A program made the translations under genes and the position numbers. The notes beneath the pieces were generated by a model. The model was not told the origin of the DNA and searched no databases. It was given only the letters and a program-made list of their open reading frames with translations. A stretch of 23,677 nucleotides of DNA from Chara braunii (lineage: Eukaryota > Streptophyta > Charophyceae > Charales > Characeae), in contig BFEA01000886.1 in NCBI GenBank assembly GCA_003427395.1, positions 356,079 to 379,755 on the forward strand, given 5' to 3'. This document shows positions 1 to 8,700 of this stretch, piece after piece (within the stretch, counting starts at the first letter, position 1; every line of letters begins with the position of its first letter).

Positions 1-88
1 TTTTTTTGTCGGGGCCAGGGGTGCCGACCCCCGGCCCCCGGGACCCCCGCCGGGGCCCCGGGGCCGAGGCTCGACAACCCTGACTGAG
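1..88 (-). other. GC-rich tail plus oligo(A) closing the LINE
   Basis: On the minus strand the LINE body, which is AT-moderate, switches abruptly into about 65 bp of almost pure G and C with runs such as CCCCGGGGCCCC, then ends in at least 7 A. The GC block can fold on itself. Its composition is unlike the adjoining RT sequence. It may be the genuine 3' UTR joined to a shortened RT, or a foreign GC-rich sequence captured by premature polyadenylation. The window starts inside the A tract, so the tail length is unknown. Confidence 0.5.
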
Positions 89-90
89 AC

Positions 91-1100
91 CAATTTGTGG
101 AAGTTCGGCCCAAAACCCAAGTGAGTTAATGTTGTTTCCACGAAGGTCCGGCCTACCTTATCGTAGACTTTCTCCATGTCTATCAAAGGAATTGCCACAT
201 CTTTGTTTTCAAGTGCTATCACTTCCAATGCTTGAATGGTGGCGGCTATGTTATCCATAATAGATTTGTATTTGAAAAACGCACCCTGGTCGGGTTCCAC
301 TAAATCCGGTAGAACGGTAGATATTTAGCCAGACGCAGGGTCAAGGTTTTGGCTAAAGTTTTATAGGAGACATTTAATAGCGAAATTGGTCTCCAGTTCA
401 TAATGTCCAACTTATCACTTTTTTTGTAAAGCAGAGTGATTATACCTTGTTGCATTCCTTTGGATAGCGAACCCCCGGTCAGTACGCCATTATACACTTC
501 CACTATAGTTGGACCCAGTACGTCCCACAAAGCAATCTAGGCTTCTACATGTAGTCCGTCAGACCCGGGGCACTTCCCTAGGGCCATCTGTTATACTGCA
601 TGTTTAATTTCCTCTAGTGTGAAGGGTCGGTCCAGATCTAGTTTGCCCACACCAGACAACTGTGCTTAGGTTTTAGCCAAAAGGGGTGAGGTTTCTCTCA
701 AGTCTGTATCGAAAGAATCGTCAGGGCGTCTTGTAGTCAAAAGACTCAAAGTGTCCTCAAAATACATTTGAGCATATTGACACATACCTGGCGGGTCCGA
801 TTTAGAAGGTGCAAAATTCGAAAAAAGGTGTGAGAATTCACGAATCAAGGGTTTAGTCTTCTGCAGTATCAGCCTTCGGAAGTTCTCCCGGTTTATCCTG
901 TCATTAGTAACAATACCTTTTTGGTATAGCCATGCTTTCCATTTTTCCTGTTGCATAATTTGAAGACTATCAAGCTCGGTCGGCGCTCTTTTTCGAACCG
1001 CCGTCCAATAAGCGTTTCAGATTGGATGTTTACCGAATTTATTTTCTGCATGCTTTATCCTATTAATCCATTTCTGTTTTGTTTTGCTTACTTCCACAGA
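91..1100 (-). pseudogene. LINE reverse transcriptase, N-terminal half only
   Basis: This continues from the endonuclease on the minus strand. The segment 956 to 666 is the linker between endonuclease and RT. Around 560-640 it reads FTLEEIKHAV and GKCPGSDGL, the motif-0 signature of LINE RTs. The segment 530 to 300 carries NWRPISLLN, the L1-type fingers motif. After a frameshift near 300, a frame down to about 91 contains YKSIMDNI and LIDMEKVYDKV, the latter holding the first catalytic Asp (motif A). Everything beyond that is missing, including the YxDD box, thumb and C-terminal region. A stop also interrupts the reading near 533-540. Confidence 0.8.
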
Positions 1101-1239
1101 AAACAGATTGTTTGCTCCTTGCTGTTTTTCATAGTGTTTCCTAGCCCAGTCTGCCAATTTTTCATCTTTCAAGTGTTCCACGTCAAGACGAAAGGGAGAT
1201 CTTTCAGCATTGGAGGGATCTTGGATATCTAGTTCCGTT

Positions 1240-1948
1240 GTTATAGGCTAGTGATCTGATATAGAAGTAGTACCTATTTCGACCTTCAAGCACTTGTCCC
1301 ATAATGTCCCTCTCAAAAGGAGGAAATCAAATTTGTGTCTAACCGGGGGCACTTGTGACCCATGCCATATGTACTCTTGTGTCTCCGGGTGGAGAGTACG
1401 ATAAGCATCGACTAGCTGATGTGATTCCATTAGTGCGTGAAGTAGACGGCCATCTGCACAAATAGGTCCCACTTTCGGCGAGTCAAAACCTTGGTTTACC
1501 ACAGTGTTCTAATCTGTTGCAATTAGCAGATTGGGACTATCTAGTAAATTAGCTGGAAGCTCTGCTAAAAAGGCAGTTCGTTCATTATAAATAGCATACG
1601 CGCAAATAAACATTATTGTCTAAGTTTCTTAAAAGAGTTCAAACTAGACCCACACCCATCGACCCCATACGTCTGTCATCCAGTATGTCACACAAATATC
1701 CAAATCTTTGTGAAACAGTATGCCGACACCGCCCTAGTACCATGAGCAGGGGACTACAATTGAGGACCAGTCCACCAATTAATCCCTGTAATTCGATTCT
1801 CATTCAACTTAGTTTCTTGAAGACACATTATGTGTGTTTTTTTTTCGTGCATCCAAGTTTTTAGGCGCTCTCTTTTTCGTCGAATCCCAATGTCACAAAA
1901 GCCACATACATTCCAAGTTGTGATGTTAATTATATGCTTTGGGGGCAT
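1240..1948 (-). pseudogene. LINE endonuclease domain (APE/EEP fold), broken
   Basis: The endonuclease of a LINE nicks the target DNA to prime reverse transcription. The first segment (1948 to 1754) begins at an ATG and carries TTWNVCG and CLQETKL, the usual N-terminal motifs with the metal-binding Asn and Glu. The middle, around 1500-1620, reads YAIYNER and a leucine-rich stretch; a TAG at 1509-1511 falls where the conserved GDFN motif is expected. The last segment (1502 to 1248) keeps a FDFLLL strand and the terminal SDH motif (ISDH). The parts lie in different frames or are separated by stops, so no active enzyme is possible. The Asn, Glu and SDH positions make the family call secure. Confidence 0.82.
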
Positions 1949-2239
1949 TTACCCCTGTGGCACCGTTGTCTTTTTGGATCCGGTTTGCAATCGAAGTGGA
2001 GGTCTTGGGGTCCTTACCTGCGCTTCCCCTACTTTTGGTAATAGTGAATTTTCATGGGAGGCACAGGTAATTGATAAAAGAGGACCCCAAGAGCACCTCT
2101 CTCTGCGAATCGCTCAGCAGTCATTTTGCCGAAACAGTAGCACAGATGTCATTTGTTATTCTTATCCTGCTAAGGTTGTCGTTTATCACCGATGAGAGGT
2201 GGATCCACATGTACCCCGCCTGTTCCATGACCTGAATCT
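1949..2239. other. No gene recognised; flank of LINE
   Basis: No convincing coding signal. On the minus strand there are short cysteine-containing frames that could be an ORF1 remnant, but stops are dense and no zinc knuckle pattern is complete. Confidence 0.4.
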
Positions 2240-2870
2240 GAAACGGCGTTTTCGTTAAAAATAAAATATTTTATGAAATGTGAACATACCTACAACAGAA
2301 AAATTCTTACAAGAAATGAAAGTTGAAAAAACATTTCATAAAAAAAAATCCTTCATATTTATAAATTATCATTCCAATGTTTGTCTAATTCTAAAATTTA
2401 TAGTTTTATTTGATAAATTCCCATGTAAATATAAGTTTTCCCTTCCAACTACATCTATTTGTTCAAGATGGAATGAAAGTCTAGACGAGTTTATGAAATG
2501 TTTTAATTAAACTTTTATTCTACTACAACAAATATCTTCTAATTTAAATTGGATTAACATATTTATGACTGAAAATCCTTACTTAGAATGACAGTCCAAT
2601 TAAAAAATTTCATGAACTCATCCTGACTTTCATTCCATCTCTAGCATGCAGTTCAAATAAGAAGGGATACCCCATTCTTGGAATGAAAGTTTTCAAGTAA
2701 GACGAAAATTTTTAAAATTGGAATGACATTTTTTAATATGGAATGAAAATTTAAAATTTTGGAATGTAATTTTACTATAGAATGAATATTTAATTCAGGA
2801 AAAATTTTCTGTTGTAAATTATCAATTTTCCACAAAACAGACGTCGATGATATTTACGAACAACGTAAAT
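2240..2870. repeat. AT-rich imperfect long inverted repeat (MITE-like)
   Basis: The two halves pair about a single centre near 2553. TACAACAGAAAA at 2291 pairs with its complement ending at 2816, and GATGGAATGAAAGTC at 2467 pairs with GACTTTCATTCCATC ending at 2638. Between these anchors the pairing is patchy, and weak pairing may extend outwards to about 2240 and 2870. The composition is far more AT-rich than either flank. This suggests an old foldback element or hairpin MITE. No target-site duplication could be fixed, so the outer limits are approximate. Confidence 0.65.
2680..2795. repeat. About 20-bp degenerate tandem repeat (GGAATG units)
   Basis: The word GGAATG or AGAATG starts at 2680, 2720, 2740, 2761 and 2779, giving spacings of 40, 20, 21 and 18. 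Each is followed by an A/T-rich run of about 12-14 bases. This periodic stretch lies in the right arm of the long inverted repeat; the complementary word CATTCC occurs in the left arm near 2372. Confidence 0.55.
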
Positions 2871-3059
2871 TTTCGATATATAGAAAATATAATGATGAAA
2901 AGTTTAACGAACTTTGAAACATATAAAGAACTATCAGTCCATGTTGTTAACAAAAGAAAATTTTTTCTTTACATTCATAATAATACATGAATACCGCGAA
3001 AGAAAATCTGTTTTAGAAAAAATCATATGTTGGACAAAGCGACCACCGTCATATGCCTT

Positions 3060-3560
3060 GCAAAGGGGTTTCCGCCCATTACATCGCCAAGTGTTGTGAG
3101 TTAGGAATTTCAAAGAATCGGAGTGCATAAAAGCAAAAAACATGGTCAGGCCTCTGGACAGATAGCATCCCGATTTACAGTAAAAGAAACCTTTTGCCAT
3201 CATACTTTCGACTTAGCTAAGTTAGCAGTTGCTATCTTCTATAATTGTAAACTGTCAAATCTTTCAAAACAGTGATATCATTTTGTCCATGTTATACAAG
3301 TTCCTCTTACATCTTCAAGCGTTGTCACTTAAGAAAGACACAAAGTGCTTAATTAAAAGCAACTCTGGTTTAACCTTCGGACAGATAACATATCGATTTG
3401 CAGTAAAAGAAACATTTTGCCATCATACTTTAGACTTAGCTAAGCTACCTATCTTCTATTGTAAACTGTGAAACTCATCCAAACGGTGGTATCATTTTGT
3501 TCACGATGCGTAGGGTCCCTCTATTCTACATGCGCTTTTATTCTCTCATATTCCCACAGC
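3060..3560. repeat. Tandem repeat with about 225-bp period, 2 to 2.5 copies
   Basis: The segment beginning GGACAGATA at 3156 recurs at 3379. Both continue with GTAAAAGAAAC, TTTTGCCATCATACTTT and ACTTAGCTAAG, then ATCTTCTAT, GTAAACTGT and ATCATTTTGT. A partial earlier copy is seen as TACATCGCCAAGTGTTGTGAG at 3080 against TACATCTTCAAGCGTTGTCAC at 3308. Offsets are 223 to 228. Copies differ by scattered substitutions and small indels, as in an old satellite. Confidence 0.8.
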
Positions 3561-4059
3561 AGGAGATGTCGCAAATATTTGATTGTCGTGTCAACGCAGT
3601 CCATACTTTTCAGCGCTGGATATTCAGCTTGCCGATATAAAGTATCGCACGGCATAATGAGTTTGCGAGGACAAATAAGTCGGTTAATATAGTCAAGGCG
3701 TGAACACCTTGTTGTTTAAGACGAACATAACGAAGGGTTATTATTCATCCAATGCATGAGTCGGATACTAAACGGGGGAACATTGATTTTGAAAAACAAT
3801 TTTTAGTGAAGACGAAGAACTCAAAAAAATAACCAATTTTAGAAATTCATAACGATATGGTCGCTAAGAGTATGACGATACACTCATATCATTAACACCG
3901 GTTCATAAATGTGGACGCACCTTTTTCATAACGATAGGCTATGAACCGTTTTTTTTAAGCAACTCGTTTTTAATTTTGATTGATTCACGAGACCACTTAT
4001 GTGTTGTACATAATGACTAATCGGAGCCGCTTTCGATGACGGTCATTTGCAACCGTCAT
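3561..4059. other. No gene recognised; one hairpin followed by a T run
   Basis: No coding segment could be supported. The only structure is a perfect 9-bp inverted repeat, CGGTTCATA (3899-3907) with TATGAACCG (3940-3948), followed directly by eight or nine T. GGCTATGAACCG from the right arm recurs at 4661-4672, so the block shares ancestry with the repeats to its right. Confidence 0.5.
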
Positions 4060-5187
4060 TATGCCAAAGACATTGGATTTCAAATCCATGTCAGGCATCC
4101 GCAACCTTCATCGTGTCGAACACGGCGACTTTCGAACGCCTCATCATCCAATTTTTAAGAGTCCCCACAACATTGATATGTTGTCATGACAATTCGTCGT
4201 TAAGAACCTTTCGTATGTGCCAAACAGTCAGCAGTTTGAAGTCCGGACCACAAAAAGCACTATTGTCGAGGACACGCTACAACTTCCCCAGACAGAAGGT
4301 TTCCTTGAAGGCAGTCGTTCCAGAGAACGTGGAAGGCACATATTTCCAAATGCTGCATTAGACGCAATGTCATCGTTCGTCTACCATTTGCCGCGTCTTT
4401 CATTTAGGCACCTGATAGGGTGAGGCAATGTTTAGTCTTCGGGACTGATAGCCATGCACATATGTCATACAGTCGATTATCCATCATCCATAACAAAGAC
4501 AGCACAGGGGCCATCTCTGCTCCTTGTGGTCTGCACAACACACATTTCCTAACACACCACGTCATCCACTAGTATTGTTTTAATCGTGAGTGGTGGATTT
4601 GTAATGGAGTGCCTACTGCGGGCTATAGACGGGAAAGTTATCGTGTTGGACACGGTAAGTGGCTATGAACCGGGTCATCCCATGCTATTCGTCACTCAAT
4701 GACATTGTAAATATTATGCAAAACAACCAGAACAGGACTTTTGATAACAAACGATACCCTATCGTCGGACTGCGTCTGCTACAGAGAGCGCCAACCATAT
4801 TTGGCTGTATGGAGCAGTTTCACAACCTCTGGATGTCCTTCAGAGTGCCTTCATCAGTCGGTGAGCAGTAGAGTGTTGAACCCTTATTATTCATGGGCAA
4901 GTTGTTGTGTTGGACACGACACTTCACGAGGACCGCCCACGGTGACATCCATCAGTGCAGCGCACCAGTGAGTTCGATGCAATTTGCTATCGACGACCTT
5001 CCATATGTGCCAAACAATCTATCATACTCTCGTCGGATGACTAAAAGCACTATTGTAGAGGACGGATGGTACCTTTCCCGGACATATGCTTTCCAAGGTG
5101 ACAGTTGCTGCAGAGAGCGTGTGCCGAATAGTGCCTGTCGTATGAAATGCCTTGAAAAGTCGACTATGACTGCAATAGATTTCTGAT
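4060..5187. repeat. Old direct repeats, spacing about 790 bp
   Basis: The stretch around 4205-4275 (TATGTGCCAAACA, then AAAAGCACTATTGT and GAGGAC) recurs around 4995-5065 (TATGTGCCAAACAATC, then AAAAGCACTATTGTAGAGG). The offset is about 790, roughly twice the 400-bp unit found immediately to the right, so this looks like the eroded left part of the same array. Palindrome words ending in GGACACG or GAACACG occur at about 4111, 4641 and 4903. No coding potential survives. Confidence 0.6.
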
Positions 5188-5975
5188 AACATAGGTCGCT
5201 CACGTGAACGTCGACAAGTCGATCACGATCACAATTGTTTACAAGAGTTCAGACACCACGGATGGCAGGGCACGACAACCGCTGGCAGGTTGTTGTGTCG
5301 AGCACAACGACACAAACCATGCATCGAGGTTGAATCATCGTGTTGGACACGACGCCCGCCGAGCAGTCTATCGTTTCACACAGCACGACAACCTCATAGA
5401 CGGGATGCATTCGACACGTTTCCTAGTTTCCGCCTATGGACACGACGATGACATCACGAACACGATCATCATTGCAAGGTTGAACAGAGATCAGGCATCA
5501 CGGTTGGCACCACGACCTATGGCAGGCATCACAAAAGGGACAACGACCGCTGGTCACCTTTGGGTTACGCAGAGAGGTTATGCGATTTATGAAAACATAG
5601 GTCATTCACACGAACGTCGACGAGTTGGTCATGATCACAATTGTTTACCAGAGTTCAGGCATCACGGACGACAGGACACGACAACCACTGGTAGGTTGTT
5701 GTATCGGGCACGACGACACAAATCATGCATCGTGGTTGAGTCATCTTGTTGGACACGACGCCCGCCTAACAGTCTATCGTTTCGCACACCACGACAACCT
5801 CATACACGGGATGCATTGGGGGCCTTTCCCTACTGGTTTTCGGGTTGGACACGACGAGCACATCACGGAGACAATCACTGTTGCAAGGTTGAACGAAAAT
5901 CATGCATCACGGTTGGCACCACAGAAGGAATAGTGACCGTTGGTCACCTTCGTGTTACACAGAGAGGTTATGCCC
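5188..5975. repeat. Two tandem copies of a 390-406 bp unit
   Basis: Copy one starts AACATAGGTC at 5188 and copy two starts AACATAG at 5594. Shared landmarks in order are GAACGTCGAC, GATCACAATTGTTTAC, GAGTTCAG, GGTTGTTGT, CATGCATCG, TTGGACACGACGCCCGCC, CAGTCTATCGTTTC, ACGACAACCTCATA, GGGATGCATT, GTTGCAAGGTTGAAC, CATCACGGTTGGCACCAC and CAGAGAGGTTATG. The offset falls from 406 at the left end to 390 at the right, so small deletions have accumulated. Palindrome-type words occur at about 5293, 5340, 5434, 5698, 5748 and 5846. Confidence 0.85.
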
Positions 5976-5978
5976 AAC

Positions 5979-6480
5979 AACGTGACTGTTGGCCAGGTTA
6001 TCTTAAGGTAGGGTCATCGTGTTGGATACGATGATTGTCGACACGTTATGACGAAGGAGATGACAACGGCCTCATGCACGGGATTTATTGGGCATCTTGC
6101 CCGGCTGGTTATCGAGTTAGACACGACGACCACCTCATGCACTACATGTTTTGGGCACCTTGCACATCCGGTCATCGGGGTGGACATGACTACCACATCA
6201 AGCACAGGGGATAGTGAAGTCAGATGAAGCGGAGGAAGTACCCTATAATGTGACTGTTTGGCAGGTTGTCTTGAGGTTGACTCATCGTGTTAGACACGAT
6301 GACTGCCGGAAGGTTATCGTGTTGGATACAATGACAACCTCAGGCACGAGATGTATAGAGCAGCCCGCCCGAATGGTTATCGGGTTGGACACGACAACCA
6401 CCTCATGCACTGGACGTTTTGGGCACCTTGCACGACCGGTTATCGGGTTGGACACGACAACCACATTATGCATAGGGGTT
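5979..6480. repeat. Duplicated 267-bp unit with internal 62-bp subrepeats
   Basis: GTGACTGTTGGCCAGGTTATCTT at 5981 matches GTGACTGTTTGGCAGGTTGTCTT at 6249, and GGTTATCGAGTTAGACACGAC at 6107 matches GGTTATCGGGTTGGACACGAC at 6373, offset 266-268. Within each copy a 62-bp motif containing GGTTATCGGGTTGGACACGAC, CCTCATGCAC and TTTTGGGCACCTTGCAC repeats twice. It is clearest at about 6373 and 6435. Confidence 0.8.
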
Positions 6481-6927
6481 AGAGGGGTCATATCAAGCCA
6501 CGAAACCTGCACTGCAGGCACTTTGTTGACGTCATCGAATAAAAAAAGCGAGAGGAAAGATTGTTACCGTCGATCATAGATATCAAGAACTTGCACAAAC
6601 CCTTCCCAAGTACTGCAGTCTCCAGACCGACGATTCCAAGACGAGCAAGCGAGAGGTAGTTGTCGGGCAATGTTAAACGGTGGGTCAGTTACCTGGACAG
6701 CGGATCACAATCATGTGAAGCAGATCGCCGATTCACGCAATAGCCTCTTTGCTTGGCCAGTGCTGCCAGCAGCAACTCGTTCCGCAGACGAACGTTCGCC
6801 GCACCACACCCGATCGTCGATGACGGGGAACACAAAAGCGTTCGTCGCAGCACACCCACTCGTGAAATGAGGTTGTTGCTCAAGTGGAAGGTGTTTTGAA
6901 AGGACAGGGCATCTAGTGACAAACACT
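6481..6927. other. No gene or repeat recognised
   Basis: Ordinary mixed-composition sequence between two repeat blocks. Open frames exist on both strands, but none has recognisable domain content. The reverse-strand frame here extends into the triplicated module to the right, so its length is largely repeat-driven. Confidence 0.4.
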
Positions 6928-7120
6928 TGTTTGTGCCCCCTTTGTGGCATAGGGCCATCAGCGTCGTCGTTTTGATTCGATCAGAAGGCCGATGGTTCGT
7001 GGGAGGAGACAGACTCCAGAGTATAACGTCCGTGCCCTCTTTGTGGTACAAGGCCATTGGCACCGTCGGTTCGATTCGATCAGATGGCCGACGGTTCGCT
7101 AGAGGAGACATGCTCCAGAG

Positions 7121-7128
7121 TATATAAG
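7121..7128 (+). promoter_or_regulatory. TATA box, module two
   Basis: TATATAAG, 22 bp after the second CCGACGGTTCG. Confidence 0.5.
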
Positions 7129-7348
7129 TATGAGTGGCCCCCCTCCTCCATTTTGCATTCTCATTCATGATTCAGCGTGCGCATCAGACTTTAGCGCAAG
7201 TCGGATTTTGTTTGCGACGTTTGGCGAGTCAAAGGCAGGCCAGCGAAAAACACTCGCTTGTCCCCACTATCTCACACAACACCATCGCCACCGTCGGTTC
7301 GACTCGATCAGACGGCCGTCGGTTCGCGGCAGGAGACAGGCTCCACAG

Positions 7349-7358
7349 TATATAAATA
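7349..7358 (+). promoter_or_regulatory. TATA box, module three
   Basis: TATATAAATA, 22 bp after the second CCGTCGGTTCG. It is followed at the expected distance by a pyrimidine-rich stretch (TTCTTCTTCATTTTCC) in which transcription could start. Confidence 0.6.
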
Positions 7359-7410
7359 GGAGTGGGGCTTCTTCTTCATTTTCCATTTCTGCGTCCTCTC
7401 TTGTCTCGTG

Positions 7411-7600
7411 GGAGAAGAGAGCGAGTGGGGTCAGACGGTGGCGTTGTTCCAAGCCGAGGAGCACGGTTGGAGCGGATCTTCGGAGCGGAAAAGAGAAGAG
7501 AAGAGAGCGAGCGGGGTCGAGATGGCGCGGAGCTATTTGGGCATTGTTCCAAGGCGAAGAGCACCTTCCGAGCAGATCTCGTTGTGGAAGAGAGAGTCGG
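7411..7600 (+). repeat. GA-rich direct duplication downstream of the TATA modules
   Basis: GAGAGCGAGTGGGGTC at 7417 recurs as GAGAGCGAGCGGGGTC at 7503, and TTGTTCCAAGCCGAGGAGCAC at 7444 as TTGTTCCAAGGCGAAGAGCAC at 7544. Offsets are 86 to 100. The segment is GA-rich and would lie in the transcribed leader if the upstream TATA boxes are used. Confidence 0.6.
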
Positions 7601-7699
7601 CACCATTCTGCGAGGCGAGCATAGTTAGAAGGACAGCGGACAGACGGTGAGGATTTTTCATGGTCCCCGATTTGCAACCACGAAGCGCCACGTGGCAGT

Positions 7700-8700
7700 T
7701 TCAGCTTCCAGTTGTCGTATCGAACACGACAAACGCATAAGTAATGGGTTTTCCAGAGTCGCATTGCACCTGACAATGTCTTTGTCATCGTGTCGAACAC
7801 GACCGTCCCCTGATGGCATTGTCGTGTACTTCGCAAGCCAGGGATGCGCAGCTGCTGCACTGGCGGTGGTTGTTGTGTTGAACACGACGACCACCCGTAA
7901 ACGTATCATGCCCATGGCTAGCTAGCACCGCGCTTGAGTGTTGTGTAGCCATGGGCAAGGGCTGCACTGGCGGTGATCGTCGTGTTGAACACGACGACCG
8001 CCAGTAAACGTATCATGCCCATGGCTAGCTAGCACCCTTGAGTGTTGTGTAGCGGTGGGCAAGGGCCGCACTGGCAGTGGTTGTCGTGTTGAACACGAAG
8101 ACTGCCTGAAACGTCTCATGCCCACGGCTAGCTGGCACCCCGCGTGAGTGCAGTGTAGCTGTGGGCAAGGGCTGCACTGGTGGTGGTTGTCGTGTTGAAC
8201 ACGACGACCGCCCGTAAACGTCTCATGCCCACAACTAGCTAGCACCCCGCATGAGTGTTGTGTAGCCATGGGCAAGGGCTGCACTGGCGGTGGTCGTTGA
8301 ACACGACGACCACCCGTAAACGTCTCATGCCCACAACTAGCAAACAACCCGCATGAGTGTTTTGTAGCCGTGGGCAAGGACTTATATGTTGCACGCGCGT
8401 TGGATTGTCGTGTTGGACATGACGATCGTTCGTCAATGTCTCACATTCCCATGGTTGTCGTGTCGAACAGGACAACCATTCTAAACGTCTCTTGCCCACG
8501 ACGACCTAGAACACCGCCTGAGTGTTGTGCAGCCTTGGGCAAGGTCTACATAACACGAAGGCAGCACTGCGTCGCTGCTGTGCTGGCAGTGGTTGTCATG
8601 TCCAACACGATGACCGTCCGTCGATGTGTTACGCCCACGGTTGTCGTGTTCAACACGACGACCGTCCCTCAACGTCTCATGGCCACAGCTAGCTAGCACG
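7700..8700. repeat. Hairpin-rich satellite, monomer 102-107 bp
   Basis: The landmark AACACGA recurs at 7881, 7988, 8092, 8198 and 8300. Each monomer holds the palindrome TCGTGTTGAACACGA, then CGTMTCATGCCCAYGGCTAG, GCACC, TGAGTG and TAGCYRTGGGCAAGG, and ends in CTGCACTGG. Two stems can form per monomer: one around the palindrome, the other joining GCCCATGGCTA to TAGCCATGGGC (perfect 11 bp in the 7900 monomer). To the left (7711-7870) and right (8400-8700) the pattern is degenerate, with palindromes about 48-50 bp apart at 8405/8455 and 8593/8641. Open frames here are by-products of the repeat. Confidence 0.88.

Larger units (their letters stand above)
1..1990 (-). mobile_element. Degenerate L1-type LINE (non-LTR retrotransposon)
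   Basis: Read on the minus strand, this stretch holds an APE-type endonuclease followed by the N-terminal half of a reverse transcriptase, then a GC-rich tail and oligo(A) at the window edge. That domain order is that of L1-like LINEs. The frame is broken repeatedly by stops and shifts, so this is a dead copy. The catalytic YxDD part of RT is absent: coding similarity stops about 90 bp before the oligo(A). The 5' limit is uncertain. Bases 1949-2240 may be 5' UTR or ORF1 remnant, but I recognise no domain there. Confidence 0.85.
6928..7360 (+). promoter_or_regulatory. Three copies of a promoter-like module, two with TATA boxes
   Basis: Modules lie at about 6928-7026, 7027-7130 and 7255-7360. 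Each carries GATTCGATCAGA (or GACTCGATCAGA), then GGCC, then GGAG-AC-CTCCA and a TATA-like word: GTATAAC in the first, TATATAAG at 7121 in the second, TATATAAATA at 7349 in the third. Copies two and three also carry a doubled 11-mer, CCGWCGGTTCG, at 7063 and 7088 and at 7291 and 7316, both pairs 25 bp apart and both ending 22 bp before the TATA box. The fixed spacing points to a core promoter with an upstream factor site that has been duplicated. It could be a host promoter, an LTR promoter or a spacer promoter. No downstream coding exon was identified. Confidence 0.6.

Noticed and set aside
5204-6034. 276-codon plus-strand open frame
   Set aside because: It lies wholly in the duplicated 400-bp repeat; both copies lack stops in related frames, and the predicted peptide has no domain-like content.
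6689-7168. 159-codon minus-strand frame
   Set aside because: Nearly half of it is the reverse reading of two promoter modules, giving an internally repeated peptide with no domain.
7115-7360. rDNA spacer promoter duplication
   Set aside because: TATATAA followed by G-rich sequence recalls plant Pol I promoters, but the usual GGGG immediately after the TATA is absent and no rRNA sequence is present.
7267-7860. 197-codon minus-strand frame and overlapping plus-strand frames of up to 164 codons at 7130-7650
   Set aside because: Several long frames overlap on both strands in a GA-rich, stop-poor duplicated leader. None has a recognisable domain.
7922-8377. Open frames across the 105-bp satellite on the minus strand
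   Set aside because: They are repetitive translations of the monomer; no start context or domain.
7870-8400. CRISPR-like array
   Set aside because: Whole monomers repeat, not short repeats separated by unique spacers; the context is eukaryotic and there are no cas genes.
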